This document shows positions 42,301 through 50,912 of a stretch of DNA of 64,000 bases, piece after piece. Each line of letters begins with the position of its first letter. The first letter of the stretch is position 1. A program made the position numbers and the translations under genes. Source of the DNA: Flectonema sp. DT1601 (lineage: Eukaryota; Euglenozoa; Diplonemea; Diplonemida; Diplonemidae). Where the stretch lies: assembly GCA_964019425.1 (NCBI GenBank), contig OZ025819.1, positions 968,566 to 1,032,565 of the forward strand. Reading direction: 5' to 3'. The notes beneath the pieces were generated by a model, which was given only the letters and a program-made list of their open reading frames with translations, had not been told where the DNA came from and ran no database searches.

Positions 42301-42552
42301 TTTTTTCTTGAGGACCTTCTCGTCCTTCTTCCTGTCTTCGTCCCGATCCAGCCTTCTTAGGCCATCCCGTGCGAGTCTCTCCCTCAACTCGTCTCGTTCC
42401 TTCGTGTCTACGCTCGTCTTCCTGTCTTTCTTACCGTTCCCGTTCTCTGTGTGTGCTTTCCGGTTCCTTTCCTTCCGTGAGAGTATTTCACCTCCCATCT
42501 GGTTGCAAAATTTAGTCGGTCTCTGCCGTCCGAGACCGCCGCGTGGAGGCAT
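39388..42552 (-). CDS. ORF1 of element F: Gln-rich coiled-coil nucleic-acid-binding-type protein
   Basis: 1054 codons from the ATG at 42552; the five codons upstream start with TTG and are the leader. The N-terminus MPPRGGLGRQRP is basic. Residues about 40-520 are an almost continuous Gln/Leu/Glu coiled coil with long QQ runs, including a repeated LDQQVQQQQ/LEHQVQQQ unit. Then come a Pro/Tyr/Gln spacer (QPPVYYMQHQPYAP) and a globular part with Trp-rich stretches (about 600-950). A basic helical end, ERRMDRLEMLMTRFLEGK, follows. It probably forms oligomeric RNA-protein particles like other ORF1 proteins. It lacks zinc knuckles. The terminal stop is TGA followed by C, in frame with ORF2. Confidence 0.8.
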   Translation of the reverse strand: MPPRGGLGRQRPTKFCNQMGGEILSRKERNRKAHTENGNGKKDRKTSVDTKERDELRERLARDGLRRLDRDEDRKKDEKVLKKKQAEQEEEKNELLQQQELLCKQQSELEVNFQKKQEELFQKQQQLEEVLTNHQQQQLVNQKQLDHQQQQNQEHLHQQQKALTQYEDELCLKQQQQEQQLSHQVKKQQEIQQQQQQQLDQQVQQQQDKHIQQQQQLEHQVQQQHQNQQHSQELLNQQQQELLQYKADLQQKQEQILIQQQQLEQQHSREKAVEDESLRRRRCQLEEDQRQQQQEQSRIQQNLQLQQVSLEEKQQLLQHQLNVELEKGKLDQQQQQQRREEIKKQEDDLEHQRLQLQRQQEDEMEKGRKELQCLRNKLDMEFEQQKLRSHQLQQQQEKEKEQGRKELLQLQRELGKEFEQQQQEDQKSKLDLELQEGKLRQQQQKLQLQQSSLRQQTHAVSQPPVYYMQHQPYAPMHQRQPYPPVLPQQQGIEQLRLELQKEREEKGELRKLLMELQTQLKELRQELASSRAQRSEEVNEVVVAPSQPPLGIANLVNGLTYSRSYGLTTDESKVRSAVQRNCTSEWESLEKKATQSMKAVEKARRLWEKTNKKEREVLNSWSLREADWNIPVTKFEEVSKGNQGVALATPSEARDLLGMKPEVPAWKTCSVVTLDQVNGQGRREHVLLSSKDGNKVHRIFIHDLGEAALPKGKRGIKSVKAIVTAPKRRWKDDKWLELASKPEHLITKEMKDTPGFMEAYNFRVTKSTVSAVIRLRKSGAVELLRTSGKDGRFLWIQDEGEAPKDTVIWLQDECSLKEAVEHSDSLESLGLVENPKGFGIRVSPELEDVTREKLGIPAKLPELEISGIPLDVLPREAVALLAKDGWHVRATVDGVRTGYRWMRVRAEVPDDDTVLIDGRACTVEVVQRQNRKKRQAAREVDVKEKTQPTSTAESTPEKGLTPPEKRRDPTEGEASNRCYLRAEFLSFHGKGKGKRLWREAGVKIEERKGALKEVGPVEQVVTKKTVKKSTAEQDTMERRMDRLEMLMTRFLEGK

Positions 42553-42568
42553 TTTGTGTGGTCCCAAT

Positions 42569-42671
42569 AAATAAAAGCTTTTTCAATAAAGTACAGAAAC
42601 TGTAGCTTTAGAATCGTTGGTATAAATAAAAAAAGAGATTTTTATTTTTATTTATTAATAAAAAAAAGAGA
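42569..42671. other. AT-rich spacer between head-to-head elements F and G
   Basis: About 100 bases, almost only A and T, separate two divergent start codons (42552 on -, 42690 on +). Sequences such as ataaataaa and tataaataaa occur. It could serve as target DNA only, or as a shared divergent promoter. No transcript evidence is available. Confidence 0.4.
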
Positions 42672-42689
42672 ATTTGGGGACCACACAAA

Positions 42690-44284
42690 ATGCCTCCACG
42701 CGGCGGTCTCGGACGGCTGCGGCCGACAAAAAATTGTAGGGATGAAGCAAGAGGACGACCAGCTAACCGGACGCTCTCTAGCAAACAAAGGAACAAGCTT
42801 GCTCACACGATCAACGGAAATGGGCCTAAGATAGAAGAAAGGGAAAGGCTGGACCGAGACAACACCCGGGTAGACCGGGGAGAAACGAGGAAGAAACCGG
42901 CGGAGAGGAGACTCAAGAAGCAGCAAGAGGACCAGGAGGAAGAGAGGAAGGAGCTGCTCAGCAAACATGAGCTCCTTGAAGCACAACAAAAGAAGCTGGA
43001 CGAGCAGCACAGGCAGCAACAATTAGATCTCTTTCAGGAAAAGCTCCAACTGGAACAAGACTTGGAGGATCACAAGAATCAACAAGTGGAGAAACAACAA
43101 CTACTGGAACAACAACACCAGCAGCAGCAGCTTGAGCTTCACCAAACGAAGCATCAGATGCAACAGGAACTGGAGAACCAACAACAACAACAGCATGAAA
43201 AGCAACAACAGCAGCAACAGCAACTTGATCATCAAGTCCAACAGCAGCAGGAAATTCAACAGCAGCAGCAACAGCAACTTGATCATCAAGTCCAACAACA
43301 GCATCTAAACCATCAACAGAGCCAAGAACTATTTAACCAACAACAGCAAGAATTGCTTAAGTTCAAGGCAGACCTCCAACAAAAACAGGAGATAATCCTG
43401 AACCAACAGCAGCAACTCGAACAGCAGCACAGCAAGGAGAAGGATATCGAGAGAGAGTCTCTCCGCAGGAGAAGATGTCAACTCGAGGAAGACCACCGTC
43501 AACAGCAACTTGAACAGTCCAGGATTCAACAGGAACTGCAACTGCAACAGACAAGCCTGGAGGAAAAACAGCATCTGCTACAACAGCAATTTAATGTGGA
43601 ATTGGAAAAGGGTAAACTGGAGTTACTGGACTTACAGCAACAACTGGAGAAGAAAAACCAGGAAGGTCTGAAGGAGCAGGAGGTGGCTCTACAGCTTAAA
43701 CAACGGCTGCTTATCGAACAGCACAACAAGGAGAAGGAGGACGGGAAGCAGGAGTTATTGGTCCTGCAACAGCAACTAAGCGAGCAACGTCTGCATGATC
43801 AGCAGCAACAGCAACAGAGAAGCGAGGAGTTAAAGAAGCAAGAAGAAGACCTCGAACTTCAACGACTCCAACTGCAACGCCAGCAGGAGGATGAAATGGA
43901 GAAGGGCAGATATGAGCTCCAGAGTCTCAGGGACATGCTGGGTATGGAGTTTGAGGAACAGAAGACGTCACTAAAAATCCAAGGGGATAATCTTCGCCAT
44001 CAGCAATAAGGGATCCTTCGGAGGGCACGGACAAGTGGTATACGCGTGTGGAATTCATTGCGTACCACGGTAAGAAGAAGGGAATCCGTCTGTGGGGGGA
44101 GGCATCGCAGAACGCACAGGAAGCTTCGGTGAAGCTGGAATCGGTATCGACCCCTGAACAGCAGAAACAGAACAAGAAGGAAAAGAATACACCTCCAAAG
44201 AATGATGAACGGAAGAAGTGTTCAGTCGAGGATAGACTGGAACGTCTTGAGCGTCTGCTCTTGTCGCTTGTAGGGAGCAAGTGA
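42690..44284 (+). pseudogene. ORF1 of element G, internally deleted and frameshifted
   Basis: Codons 42690-44009 encode the basic start MPPRGGLGRLRP and a Gln/Glu coiled coil like F. Then the frame ends (TAA at 44007-44009) and a second frame from about 44012 resumes with DPSEGTDKWYTRVEF, matching DPTEG and AEF near the end of F ORF1. The central globular region of roughly 500 residues is missing. The last part ends LERLLLSLVGSK and TGA at 44282-44284, in frame with ORF2. Confidence 0.8.
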
Positions 44285-46363
44285 CTTGACGGGCGGGATT
44301 GGGCGGAAACGCGAAGGCGTCTTCTGCTACTGGCGGGTGACGTAGAGAGGAATCCGGGACCGAGACGCCGTCATGATGGACCCACTTCGGAGCTGCGAGT
44401 TATCAGCTGGAACTGCAGAACGATCAACGGAAGAGAGGAGTTCATAGGAAATATCCTGGGAAAGTACAGCCCTGATGTATTATGCCTGCAGGAAACCTCA
44501 GTTCGGAAGCCTCTACATCACTGGAATTACATCACGTACAGGAGAGATAGACCGGGTAGAGGTGGCGGTATAATCACCATGGTGAAGAGAGGCCTTCAGC
44601 ATGCTTGCTATGAAGTCTGTATCCCTTCGGTTAGAGGAATTGTTGAGACATTGGGTGTCAGGATTAATGATGAGATAAATGTTCTCAACGTGTATTCGCC
44701 GCCAAGTTCTAAGATAGATTTTGATCTCTTCCCTTTGAAGCGTGATGAAAGGTTTATATTTGCTGGTGACTTCAATGCCCATCATAAACTCTGGTCGAAG
44801 AAGACGGATACGAAGGGCTGCCAGCTTCTGGAGTGGTGCAGATCTAATAACCTTCTAATTGCAAACGATCCGGGATTTGTGACGTTGCCGAGACACGGGA
44901 CTTCGCCGGATGCAATCCTACACCACGAGGAGTTACTACTACTACACTTCGGGCTAATAGGTGATGGCACTGAACATGGATCTGATCACTTACCTCTTGC
45001 TGCTGTCTTTGATACGTTCTCACCTCTGGAAACAGTTAACAACCAGGCATCGAAAAAATCAGTCTGGGACTTTAATACAGCTGATTGGTACTCGTTCCGT
45101 CATGATTTGGATTACCGACTTAGCAAGGTGAACAGTCCTCCGAAGGTGGGTATCAGAGCGGCAACATTTAACCGTATCCTGCTTCATGTGGCGAAGAAGA
45201 ACATCCGCAGAAGGCTCAGGATCCAGGGTAAGAGGAGGAGAATGTGGAATTCCTCAACCCCTGAGACCAAACAAGCGAAGGGAAAATTCGTTGCTGAGAA
45301 ACTTGCACAAGGTGAAGGTTTTGCATTCGCCTTTAAGAAGATTAAGGACTTGGATGCCGATGGGGGACAGGACGTCCAAATCCCTGAATTCAGTGAGGAC
45401 CAACTCCCCAGTAAATTTCTCGATCAGTTCGTTAAGACCTCTGTCAGGAAACAACTGAAATCTTCGAAGCTGAAGCCAAGTGATTACGTAGGTGCTTGTG
45501 GACCTCTGGTGATGTCTGAGCTTGAGCGCGCCATCAAGAAGGTTAAAACTGGTAAGGCTCCTGGTCCTGATGGAATCCACGGGGCGATGCTGAAGAACCT
45601 TTCTGCAACCGGTAGACGTTTTCTCTTAGCGGTGTTCAACGACTCCTGGCTCTCAGCTAGAGTTCCGAAGGTCTGGAAAGAGGGTATGATCAAACCGGTA
45701 TACAAACCGGGTAAACCCAAAGAAAAGCTATCCAGCTACAGACCGATCACGTTGACATCTGTAGTCGGTAAAATGCTTGAACGGATAATTTACGACAGGC
45801 TAATGTATTGGTTGACGTCAAATAATGCCTTGTCCTCCATTCAGGCAGGCTTCAGAAGGGGTAGGAATACTTGCGAGCAAATCTCACTGCTGGTCAATGC
45901 GCTTCATGGTGCGAGAAAAGGTGGCAAGAGTTCGATACTGCTCTCTTTCGACTTCACTGAGGCATTTGATAGGATAAATCATGTTAAACTGATTGCTAAA
46001 ATGGTGACGATGGGGATTCCTTCACCATTCATCGGATGGGTCGCTAACTTTCTGACGCGAAGGAAGGCAAAGGTTAGTGTCAATGGCAATCTGAGCGCAT
46101 ACAGAACTGTGACGAAAGGTGTTCCGCAAGGGTCGATTGTTGGGCCTCTCCTTTATCTGATATATGTCGACGACCTGGCTAAGAAACTTGAGAAGACCGG
46201 ATGTGTTTCAGCACTCTACGCAGACGACACAGCTTGTGTGGTTTCGAATAAGGATTTTAAAGTAACTTACCGGATGGCGCAATTAGTCCTTGGGTTAGTA
46301 GATCGTTGGTGCAAAGATAATGACATGGCACTGTCGGTTTCGAAGACCTGCGGGATGCCGGTG
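44285..46363 (+). pseudogene. ORF2 of element G: 2A peptide, endonuclease, RT (truncated)
   Basis: Open directly after the ORF1 TGA in the same frame. The leader has DGRDWAETRRRLLLLAG, then the 2A motif at 44339-44362, then the endonuclease: VISWNCRTI, LQETSV, GDFNAHHKLW, GSDHLPLAA. RT: KAPGPDGIHGAMLK, LSFDFTEAFDRINH, GVPQGSIVGPLLYL, LYADDTACVV. The first in-frame ATG is at 44579, already inside the endonuclease, so no AUG start fits. Coding ends a few codons after KTCGMPV, where foreign inverted sequence brings a TAG. Confidence 0.85.
44339..44362 (+). other. 2A ribosome-skipping peptide, element G
   Basis: Encodes DVERNPGP with the same upstream Leu-rich context as element F, but with different synonymous codons. 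This indicates that the peptide is under selection. Confidence 0.85.
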
Positions 46364-46397
46364 TTTTTATAGCAGGTGTAACCAATTCTGTTCCAAA
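46364..46397 (-). mobile_element. Inverted fragment of the RNase H end of a D-type element
   Basis: About 34 bases are the reverse complement of element D near 30785-30824 (the coding stretch NRIGYTCYKNT), with one or two differences. It is fused by a few shared bases (ccggtg) to G on the left and (aaa) to the 8-bp array on the right. Confidence 0.75.
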
Positions 46398-46567
46398 CCC
46401 GCAAACCAGCAAACCCGCAAACCCGCAAACCCGCAAACCCGCAAACCCGCAAACCCGCAAACCCGCAAACCCGCAAACCCGCAAACCCGCAAACCCGCAA
46501 ACCCGCAAACCCGCAAACCCGCAAACCCGCAAACCCGCAAACCCGCAAACCCGCAAACCCGCAAACC
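46395..46567. repeat. Array 1 of CCCGCAAA (about 21 units)
   Basis: 173 bases of the 8-bp unit, with one substitution near the left end (A at 46408, giving CCAGCAAA). The left edge is fused to the retrotransposon debris; the right edge is element H. Confidence 0.9.
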
Positions 46568-46888
46568 CCGTTACGTGGGAATCAACCATCCGTCGGCCAC
46601 GTCTACCTCTCCACGTATATAAATACATTATCGTTTATCCAAAAGAAAGCATAAACAACGCGTACGCAATATAAAATAAAGAATAAGAAAACATTTAGAA
46701 AAACAGCACCTCTTAGTTTTAGACATAAGACGCAACACGTCCGAGAAGGGAGCATCAGCGATACTTACGATCGTTAATAAACATTCGATATTTACATCTC
46801 GCTACATTAAAAGTATCCGCATTTCATCTTTCATTACTTCTATAGGCTCTCTTTCTCATTTTCGTACTCCCTTAATAAATAAAGTAAT

Positions 46889-48178
46889 ATGAGTTCAGGA
46901 GAAACACCGATGGATATAGATACTACGACGGCTGATAATAAGTTTAATTTCCACTTTCCGGAGCAATTAATGGGAGTATGGCAAGCAGAAACTTCAGAAG
47001 GGCCGATGAAAAGAGGCGTTTACAACATGTCAGATGTACGGAGAAACCTAGGCGAATGGAGTGTTCATGCTGATTCAGGTTTAGTGGATCGGGTTTTAGC
47101 AACAGCATTAAAAAGACCAGTTGAATTGCTGCCACATGTGCAAAATATTCCGATTCAAAGAAAGCAAGTGGTTCTAGCACATCTTAATAATAAAGATCGC
47201 GACTTGTTCAGAAGACTTCTACAAGAATGCGGCGTAACGCAAGGGCTCCCAGTCACAAGGGAAGAATTTTCGACAGTTTTAAGTGAAGCCTCAATTGCAC
47301 TTGGGACGACAAATCAGAGACAAGGACAACTAGCCTCAGGTCAAGCGGTGCTCGGGCAACAGCAAGCAGTACTGAACGCGAACCAACAGCATCAAGCGCA
47401 AGCAACCGCAGCGATTGGCAAACAAAGCGCTGAAGCTCACCAAGGGGTGAGCACATTAGCAAATGCAACAGACCAGGCGCTAAGAACGCATGGGGGAAAG
47501 TTAGATATGATAATGGAGAGTATTAAGGCTACCAATGCCGAACAGAATCATAGAATGAATAGCCAAGATGGAAGGATCGAGCACCTTTTCAACCTTTTGG
47601 AGAATCACATGGTTCAAAGCCAGCCGGTGCAGCCTATTCAAGACGACGTGCAAGCTTTTAGGCAAGAACAAGTGGAAGCTACACCGGATCCTGTTATTGC
47701 AAAGGAGAAATCTGCTGGGATATTCATGACTAAAAATATTGTAAATTCAGGTGATGTGTCCTCGTGGGTAGAAATAATTGCAGAGGGGGAGGCAACAAAT
47801 CTTATCCGTGATCTCCAGCAGAGATACATGAACGGTATCGGAAGGGTAAAACCAGGTGACAAGATTCTCCATCACTATTTCGAACAGTTGTGCGACTGGA
47901 TCCGTGTGGCGGAACGGGTTACTCTATGGCAAGAAATGGATGAGATGGTGAGCCTTGGGAATCGTATCTTGACGACATTGCGTATGCAGACCGGTTGGAT
48001 CGACAGAGGCCTAAAAATGGCCGATATCATTACAGAGCTGGAAGTAGATGACAACGATAGGCTCTCGAAGGCAATGCTTAATGTTGAGAAGAAGAAAAGA
48101 CCGTTTACATGGAAGAAGCCGTCAAGACCGCTCTCGGGAAACGGACGTGGGGATCAAACCCCCAGGAAGCAAAACTGA
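46889..48178 (+). CDS. Gag-like protein of element H
   Basis: 429 residues. The N-terminal domain (about 1-140) is helical and mixed. Residues about 140-215 are Gln/Ala-rich coiled coil (GQQQAVLNANQQHQAQA). A helical region and a basic C-terminus (VEKKKRPFTWKKPSRPL) follow. No zinc knuckle or protease motif is seen. By position it is the structural protein of the element. Its 3' end overlaps the recombinase gene by 70 bases in the -1 frame, suggesting frameshifting or reinitiation. Confidence 0.65.
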   Translation: MSSGETPMDIDTTTADNKFNFHFPEQLMGVWQAETSEGPMKRGVYNMSDVRRNLGEWSVHADSGLVDRVLATALKRPVELLPHVQNIPIQRKQVVLAHLNNKDRDLFRRLLQECGVTQGLPVTREEFSTVLSEASIALGTTNQRQGQLASGQAVLGQQQAVLNANQQHQAQATAAIGKQSAEAHQGVSTLANATDQALRTHGGKLDMIMESIKATNAEQNHRMNSQDGRIEHLFNLLENHMVQSQPVQPIQDDVQAFRQEQVEATPDPVIAKEKSAGIFMTKNIVNSGDVSSWVEIIAEGEATNLIRDLQQRYMNGIGRVKPGDKILHHYFEQLCDWIRVAERVTLWQEMDEMVSLGNRILTTLRMQTGWIDRGLKMADIITELEVDDNDRLSKAMLNVEKKKRPFTWKKPSRPLSGNGRGDQTPRKQN

Positions 48179-49230
48179 ATGCCAACAGCAAGTGGGGGCG
48201 CCTGGGCCCAGGCGTTACCCCGTACAACAAACTGGGAAAACAAATTGGAGCAACGCATCACGGAGACTTAATAACAAGAAATGGTGTGATGGCGGAATCA
48301 GTTCTAAGAATTTTGAGGAGGCAGCCCACAAAGGTAACACATCCAGAAGATCCGGTCTCAGTCAACAGGGCACTAGGAAAGCTGGACAACGTAGTGAAAG
48401 GGATGTGGGCACCGTCAACGCTAGAACAGAGAAAACGATTATGGTCGCGGTTCATGAAATGGGCGATCGAGCGGGACCTGACGAACAATGCGGACACAGC
48501 GGTTCTGTTTACAGTTGCAACAGGGGCGAAGCCTCAGGGCCTTCTGAATTATGCGAAAGGTCTCTCGGCAATAATGAAAAAGATAGGAAGGGACAATCAG
48601 CCTCTCAGAAGCCTAGCAGCAGCTCTAAGGGCGGATGGTGCGGCGATTCCGGAGAGCCAAGCAACACCTATCAAAAAGGAAGTACTGATGCAGTGGGCAT
48701 TGGAACAAAAGCCCGACCTCAAAGCAACAGCGATCATAGCATGGAAGACAATGTCCCGATGGGGGGAAGTGGCAAAGTTATCGTCAGTGCAATTCATAAA
48801 CCTAGATCCACTGCAAGTTATAATAGACTGGGGGCAAACACCAAAGGGAAAGAAGAGAAACCCTTACACAACGTCAAGGTTCGTTGTGATCAGTGGCGAC
48901 CAAGTCCAAGAAATCAACAGACTTATAAGGAAGCTCTCACCGTTCGAAACCCTTTGCAGCACCGATACGGCGAGGGTCGGGGTCTTGTGGAAGCGGGACC
49001 CAGCTATGAAGGGCTACAGCGGCCACAGTGTGAAGAGAGGTGCGATCCAACACATATTCAATTTCAATGCGGAGAACCCGAGGAGGGCCATCCCAACGTA
49101 TCTCATCAGCAGGCTGGCGAAGCACGAGACGTCAAACGAACAGGTTTCAGAAACAACGTTGCGGTACGCAGGGTCCGACAAGAGCATCGCGGTGTCTCTA
49201 CAAACCCAGCGGGTAACAAATCACCTATGA
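48109..49230 (+). CDS. Tyrosine recombinase of element H
   Basis: 373 residues with the catalytic set of the family: Arg217 in TMSRWGEVAKL, His306 and Arg310 in GHSVKRGAI, His339 in SRLAKHETS and nucleophile Tyr353 in LRYAGSD. An N-terminal helical core-binding domain covers about 95-190. It would integrate a circular DNA intermediate into the target without duplication, which fits the clean insertion into the repeat. The TGA overlaps the ATG of the RT gene as ATGA (49227-49230). The set is complete, so the protein could be active. Confidence 0.85.
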   Translation: MEEAVKTALGKRTWGSNPQEAKLNANSKWGRLGPGVTPYNKLGKQIGATHHGDLITRNGVMAESVLRILRRQPTKVTHPEDPVSVNRALGKLDNVVKGMWAPSTLEQRKRLWSRFMKWAIERDLTNNADTAVLFTVATGAKPQGLLNYAKGLSAIMKKIGRDNQPLRSLAAALRADGAAIPESQATPIKKEVLMQWALEQKPDLKATAIIAWKTMSRWGEVAKLSSVQFINLDPLQVIIDWGQTPKGKKRNPYTTSRFVVISGDQVQEINRLIRKLSPFETLCSTDTARVGVLWKRDPAMKGYSGHSVKRGAIQHIFNFNAENPRRAIPTYLISRLAKHETSNEQVSETTLRYAGSDKSIAVSLQTQRVTNHL

Positions 49231-50912
49231 GTGCAACGATGGTTAGGCGGGTGATGCAGAACTTCACACGAAAGTCGAAGATTACTAGAATACCGACGAC
49301 GGAGGAGGAGCGATCGAGTCCACTTCACGTTCACCCTGTTAAGCCGCTGGAGATTCAGAAGGTGGAGAAGATGATGACAAAAGAAACCCTCAAAAGATTT
49401 AAAGAAGTCTGCAACTTAACATTTAACCCAAGAAAAGGCAAGATTAGCTACAGAAAGGGGAATAAGAGGTCGGAATTACAAACTGAGCACGCGAACAAAC
49501 TTGTAGAGGCAGGTATTGCTACCCAGGCAGGCGGCCCTGGAGAACTCGAATCGATTCCATTTACTGTATTAGAAGAGCGGCAAGGAGCAAACAGACAAAG
49601 GTTTATATTATGGACAAGGGAGGCAAACCAGCAGGCTAGGAGCTTAGGCTATGATCCGCAAGTTCCACTTGGACACATTTCATGTTATCTTGATCGGACG
49701 GAGAAGGAGGTCGCATCCCAATGGGATTTAAGAACAGGCTTCTACCAAGTACCGATCCCTCAGGCATCGAGAAGATTCTTCAGGTTTCAAGATAGTGCAC
49801 ACAATTGGTTTGAACTAGCAAGGCTGCCAATGGGACACGTAGCAGCGCCCGAAATCATGCACACCTTGACCGCAACAGTGGCAGGTGATCCAACATATGC
49901 TAAGCCTGAGTTTACTTACAAAGGTGTCGTAACTGACATATGGATAGATAATATTAGAATATCTGGTGATCTTGATAGAGTCGAGGCAGCTACTGATGGT
50001 GTTAACAAAATAGCAGCTGACTGTAATGTGACATGGAAAGCAGCTGAAACTATCCGGGCTGCTACAGACTATGATTTTTTGGGTGTTCATTTTAATCATC
50101 TTGACCACACGGTATCAGTAGCGAAGAAGCTACGCAACAAGATCCAGGACTCAGATCTTACTAATCCTACAGCAGGGGGTGCTGAAAGCTTAGCAGGAAG
50201 GCTTCTGCATGCTTCTGCAATTACGAGGGTTCACCCAGGGAACTTCTGGTATGCGTTAAAGTTCTTTCGAAGGATAACAAATTCACTTAATCGAGGCGTT
50301 TGCGACGTTAACGATTGCATTAGCATTCCGATCTCGGTCAGGAAACAGATAGAGCAGTGGGTAGGTGAGGTATCACAGGTTCGCGAGATCAAATCATTCT
50401 CTGATGACGGCTCTATAATGATGTTTGTTGATGCTTCCAACACCGGTTGGGGTGCAGTTATTATTACTAAGCAAGCAGAGATGAAGATACTCGGGCAACG
50501 CTGGACTACGATGGAGGGCGAGAAGCACATCAATATTCTCGAGGCCAAGGCGCTGCATCTCTCGCTGCAGACAGTTACAGAAGCATCTCATATCGATATC
50601 TACGTTGATAATACTACAGTTGCTTTCTCGACCAAAAAGGGCATGTCTTCACGGTCTTACGACCTAAACAGGGAGGTGATAGGATCTCTCAATCACTTAC
50701 AAAGGATAGGTTGCGCATACACAATCTCATGGGTGTCAACAAAATGCAATCCCGCAGATTATCCTTCACGGGGCACTCCGACTAATCTTAACCAGCTAAA
50801 GCTACTTGCCGATGCAAAACTTGCGCTGGGGCGATTCTTCAACTTGCGCGGTGGTGGTGGGAGCCGGGTCGTGGCCAAGCGCCATTACTCAGTAACCACC
50901 CCTACGCATTAG
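49227..50912 (+). CDS. Reverse transcriptase-RNase H of element H
   Basis: 561 residues from the ATG in the ATGA overlap; the frame is open further upstream only as an overlap with the recombinase gene. RT motifs: WDLRTGFYQVPIP (first Asp), LARLPMGHVAAPEIM, and the catalytic box WIDNIRI, where Asn replaces the second Asp of YxDD. DFLGVHFNH follows. RNase H: MFVDASNTGWGAVI (Asp), INILEAKALHLS (Glu), IDIYVDNTTVAF (Asp) and NPADYPSRG, the N-x-AD-x-x-SR end typical of DIRS-like elements. The frame is intact. Confidence 0.85.
   Translation: MSATMVRRVMQNFTRKSKITRIPTTEEERSSPLHVHPVKPLEIQKVEKMMTKETLKRFKEVCNLTFNPRKGKISYRKGNKRSELQTEHANKLVEAGIATQAGGPGELESIPFTVLEERQGANRQRFILWTREANQQARSLGYDPQVPLGHISCYLDRTEKEVASQWDLRTGFYQVPIPQASRRFFRFQDSAHNWFELARLPMGHVAAPEIMHTLTATVAGDPTYAKPEFTYKGVVTDIWIDNIRISGDLDRVEAATDGVNKIAADCNVTWKAAETIRAATDYDFLGVHFNHLDHTVSVAKKLRNKIQDSDLTNPTAGGAESLAGRLLHASAITRVHPGNFWYALKFFRRITNSLNRGVCDVNDCISIPISVRKQIEQWVGEVSQVREIKSFSDDGSIMMFVDASNTGWGAVIITKQAEMKILGQRWTTMEGEKHINILEAKALHLSLQTVTEASHIDIYVDNTTVAFSTKKGMSSRSYDLNREVIGSLNHLQRIGCAYTISWVSTKCNPADYPSRGTPTNLNQLKLLADAKLALGRFFNLRGGGGSRVVAKRHYSVTTPTH

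Larger units (their letters stand above)
35228..42568 (-). mobile_element. Non-LTR retrotransposon copy F, near full length (about 7.3 kb)
   Basis: Reads right to left: a 5' leader of about 16 bases (ggaccacacaaa before the ATG), ORF1, an in-frame TGA, a 2A peptide, ORF2 with endonuclease, RT and RNase H, a 3'UTR (35534-35245) and a (TAAA)n tail at 35228-35245. One frameshift in ORF2 near 37150 makes it inactive. It stands head to head with element G; the two share the leader and the first ORF1 codons. Confidence 0.85.
42672..46363 (+). mobile_element. Non-LTR retrotransposon copy G, 3'-truncated
   Basis: Starts with the same short leader and ORF1 start as F. It has an internally deleted ORF1, an in-frame TGA plus 2A, then endonuclease and RT up to just after the YADD region. 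It breaks at 46363 at a chimeric junction, so it lacks the RT thumb, RNase H, finger, 3'UTR and tail. It is diverged from F at many synonymous sites. Confidence 0.8.

Noticed and set aside
41488-43574. Leu-rich ORFs antisense to the Gln-rich ORF1 regions
   Set aside because: CAG/CAA runs read on the other strand give Leu codons; these are shadows of the real coiled-coil ORFs.
48048-49226. N-terminal extension of the RT-RNase H frame of element H upstream of 49227
   Set aside because: It overlaps the recombinase gene, has low-complexity Arg/Ser/Gly composition and no motif. The ATG at 49227 in the ATGA overlap is the natural start.
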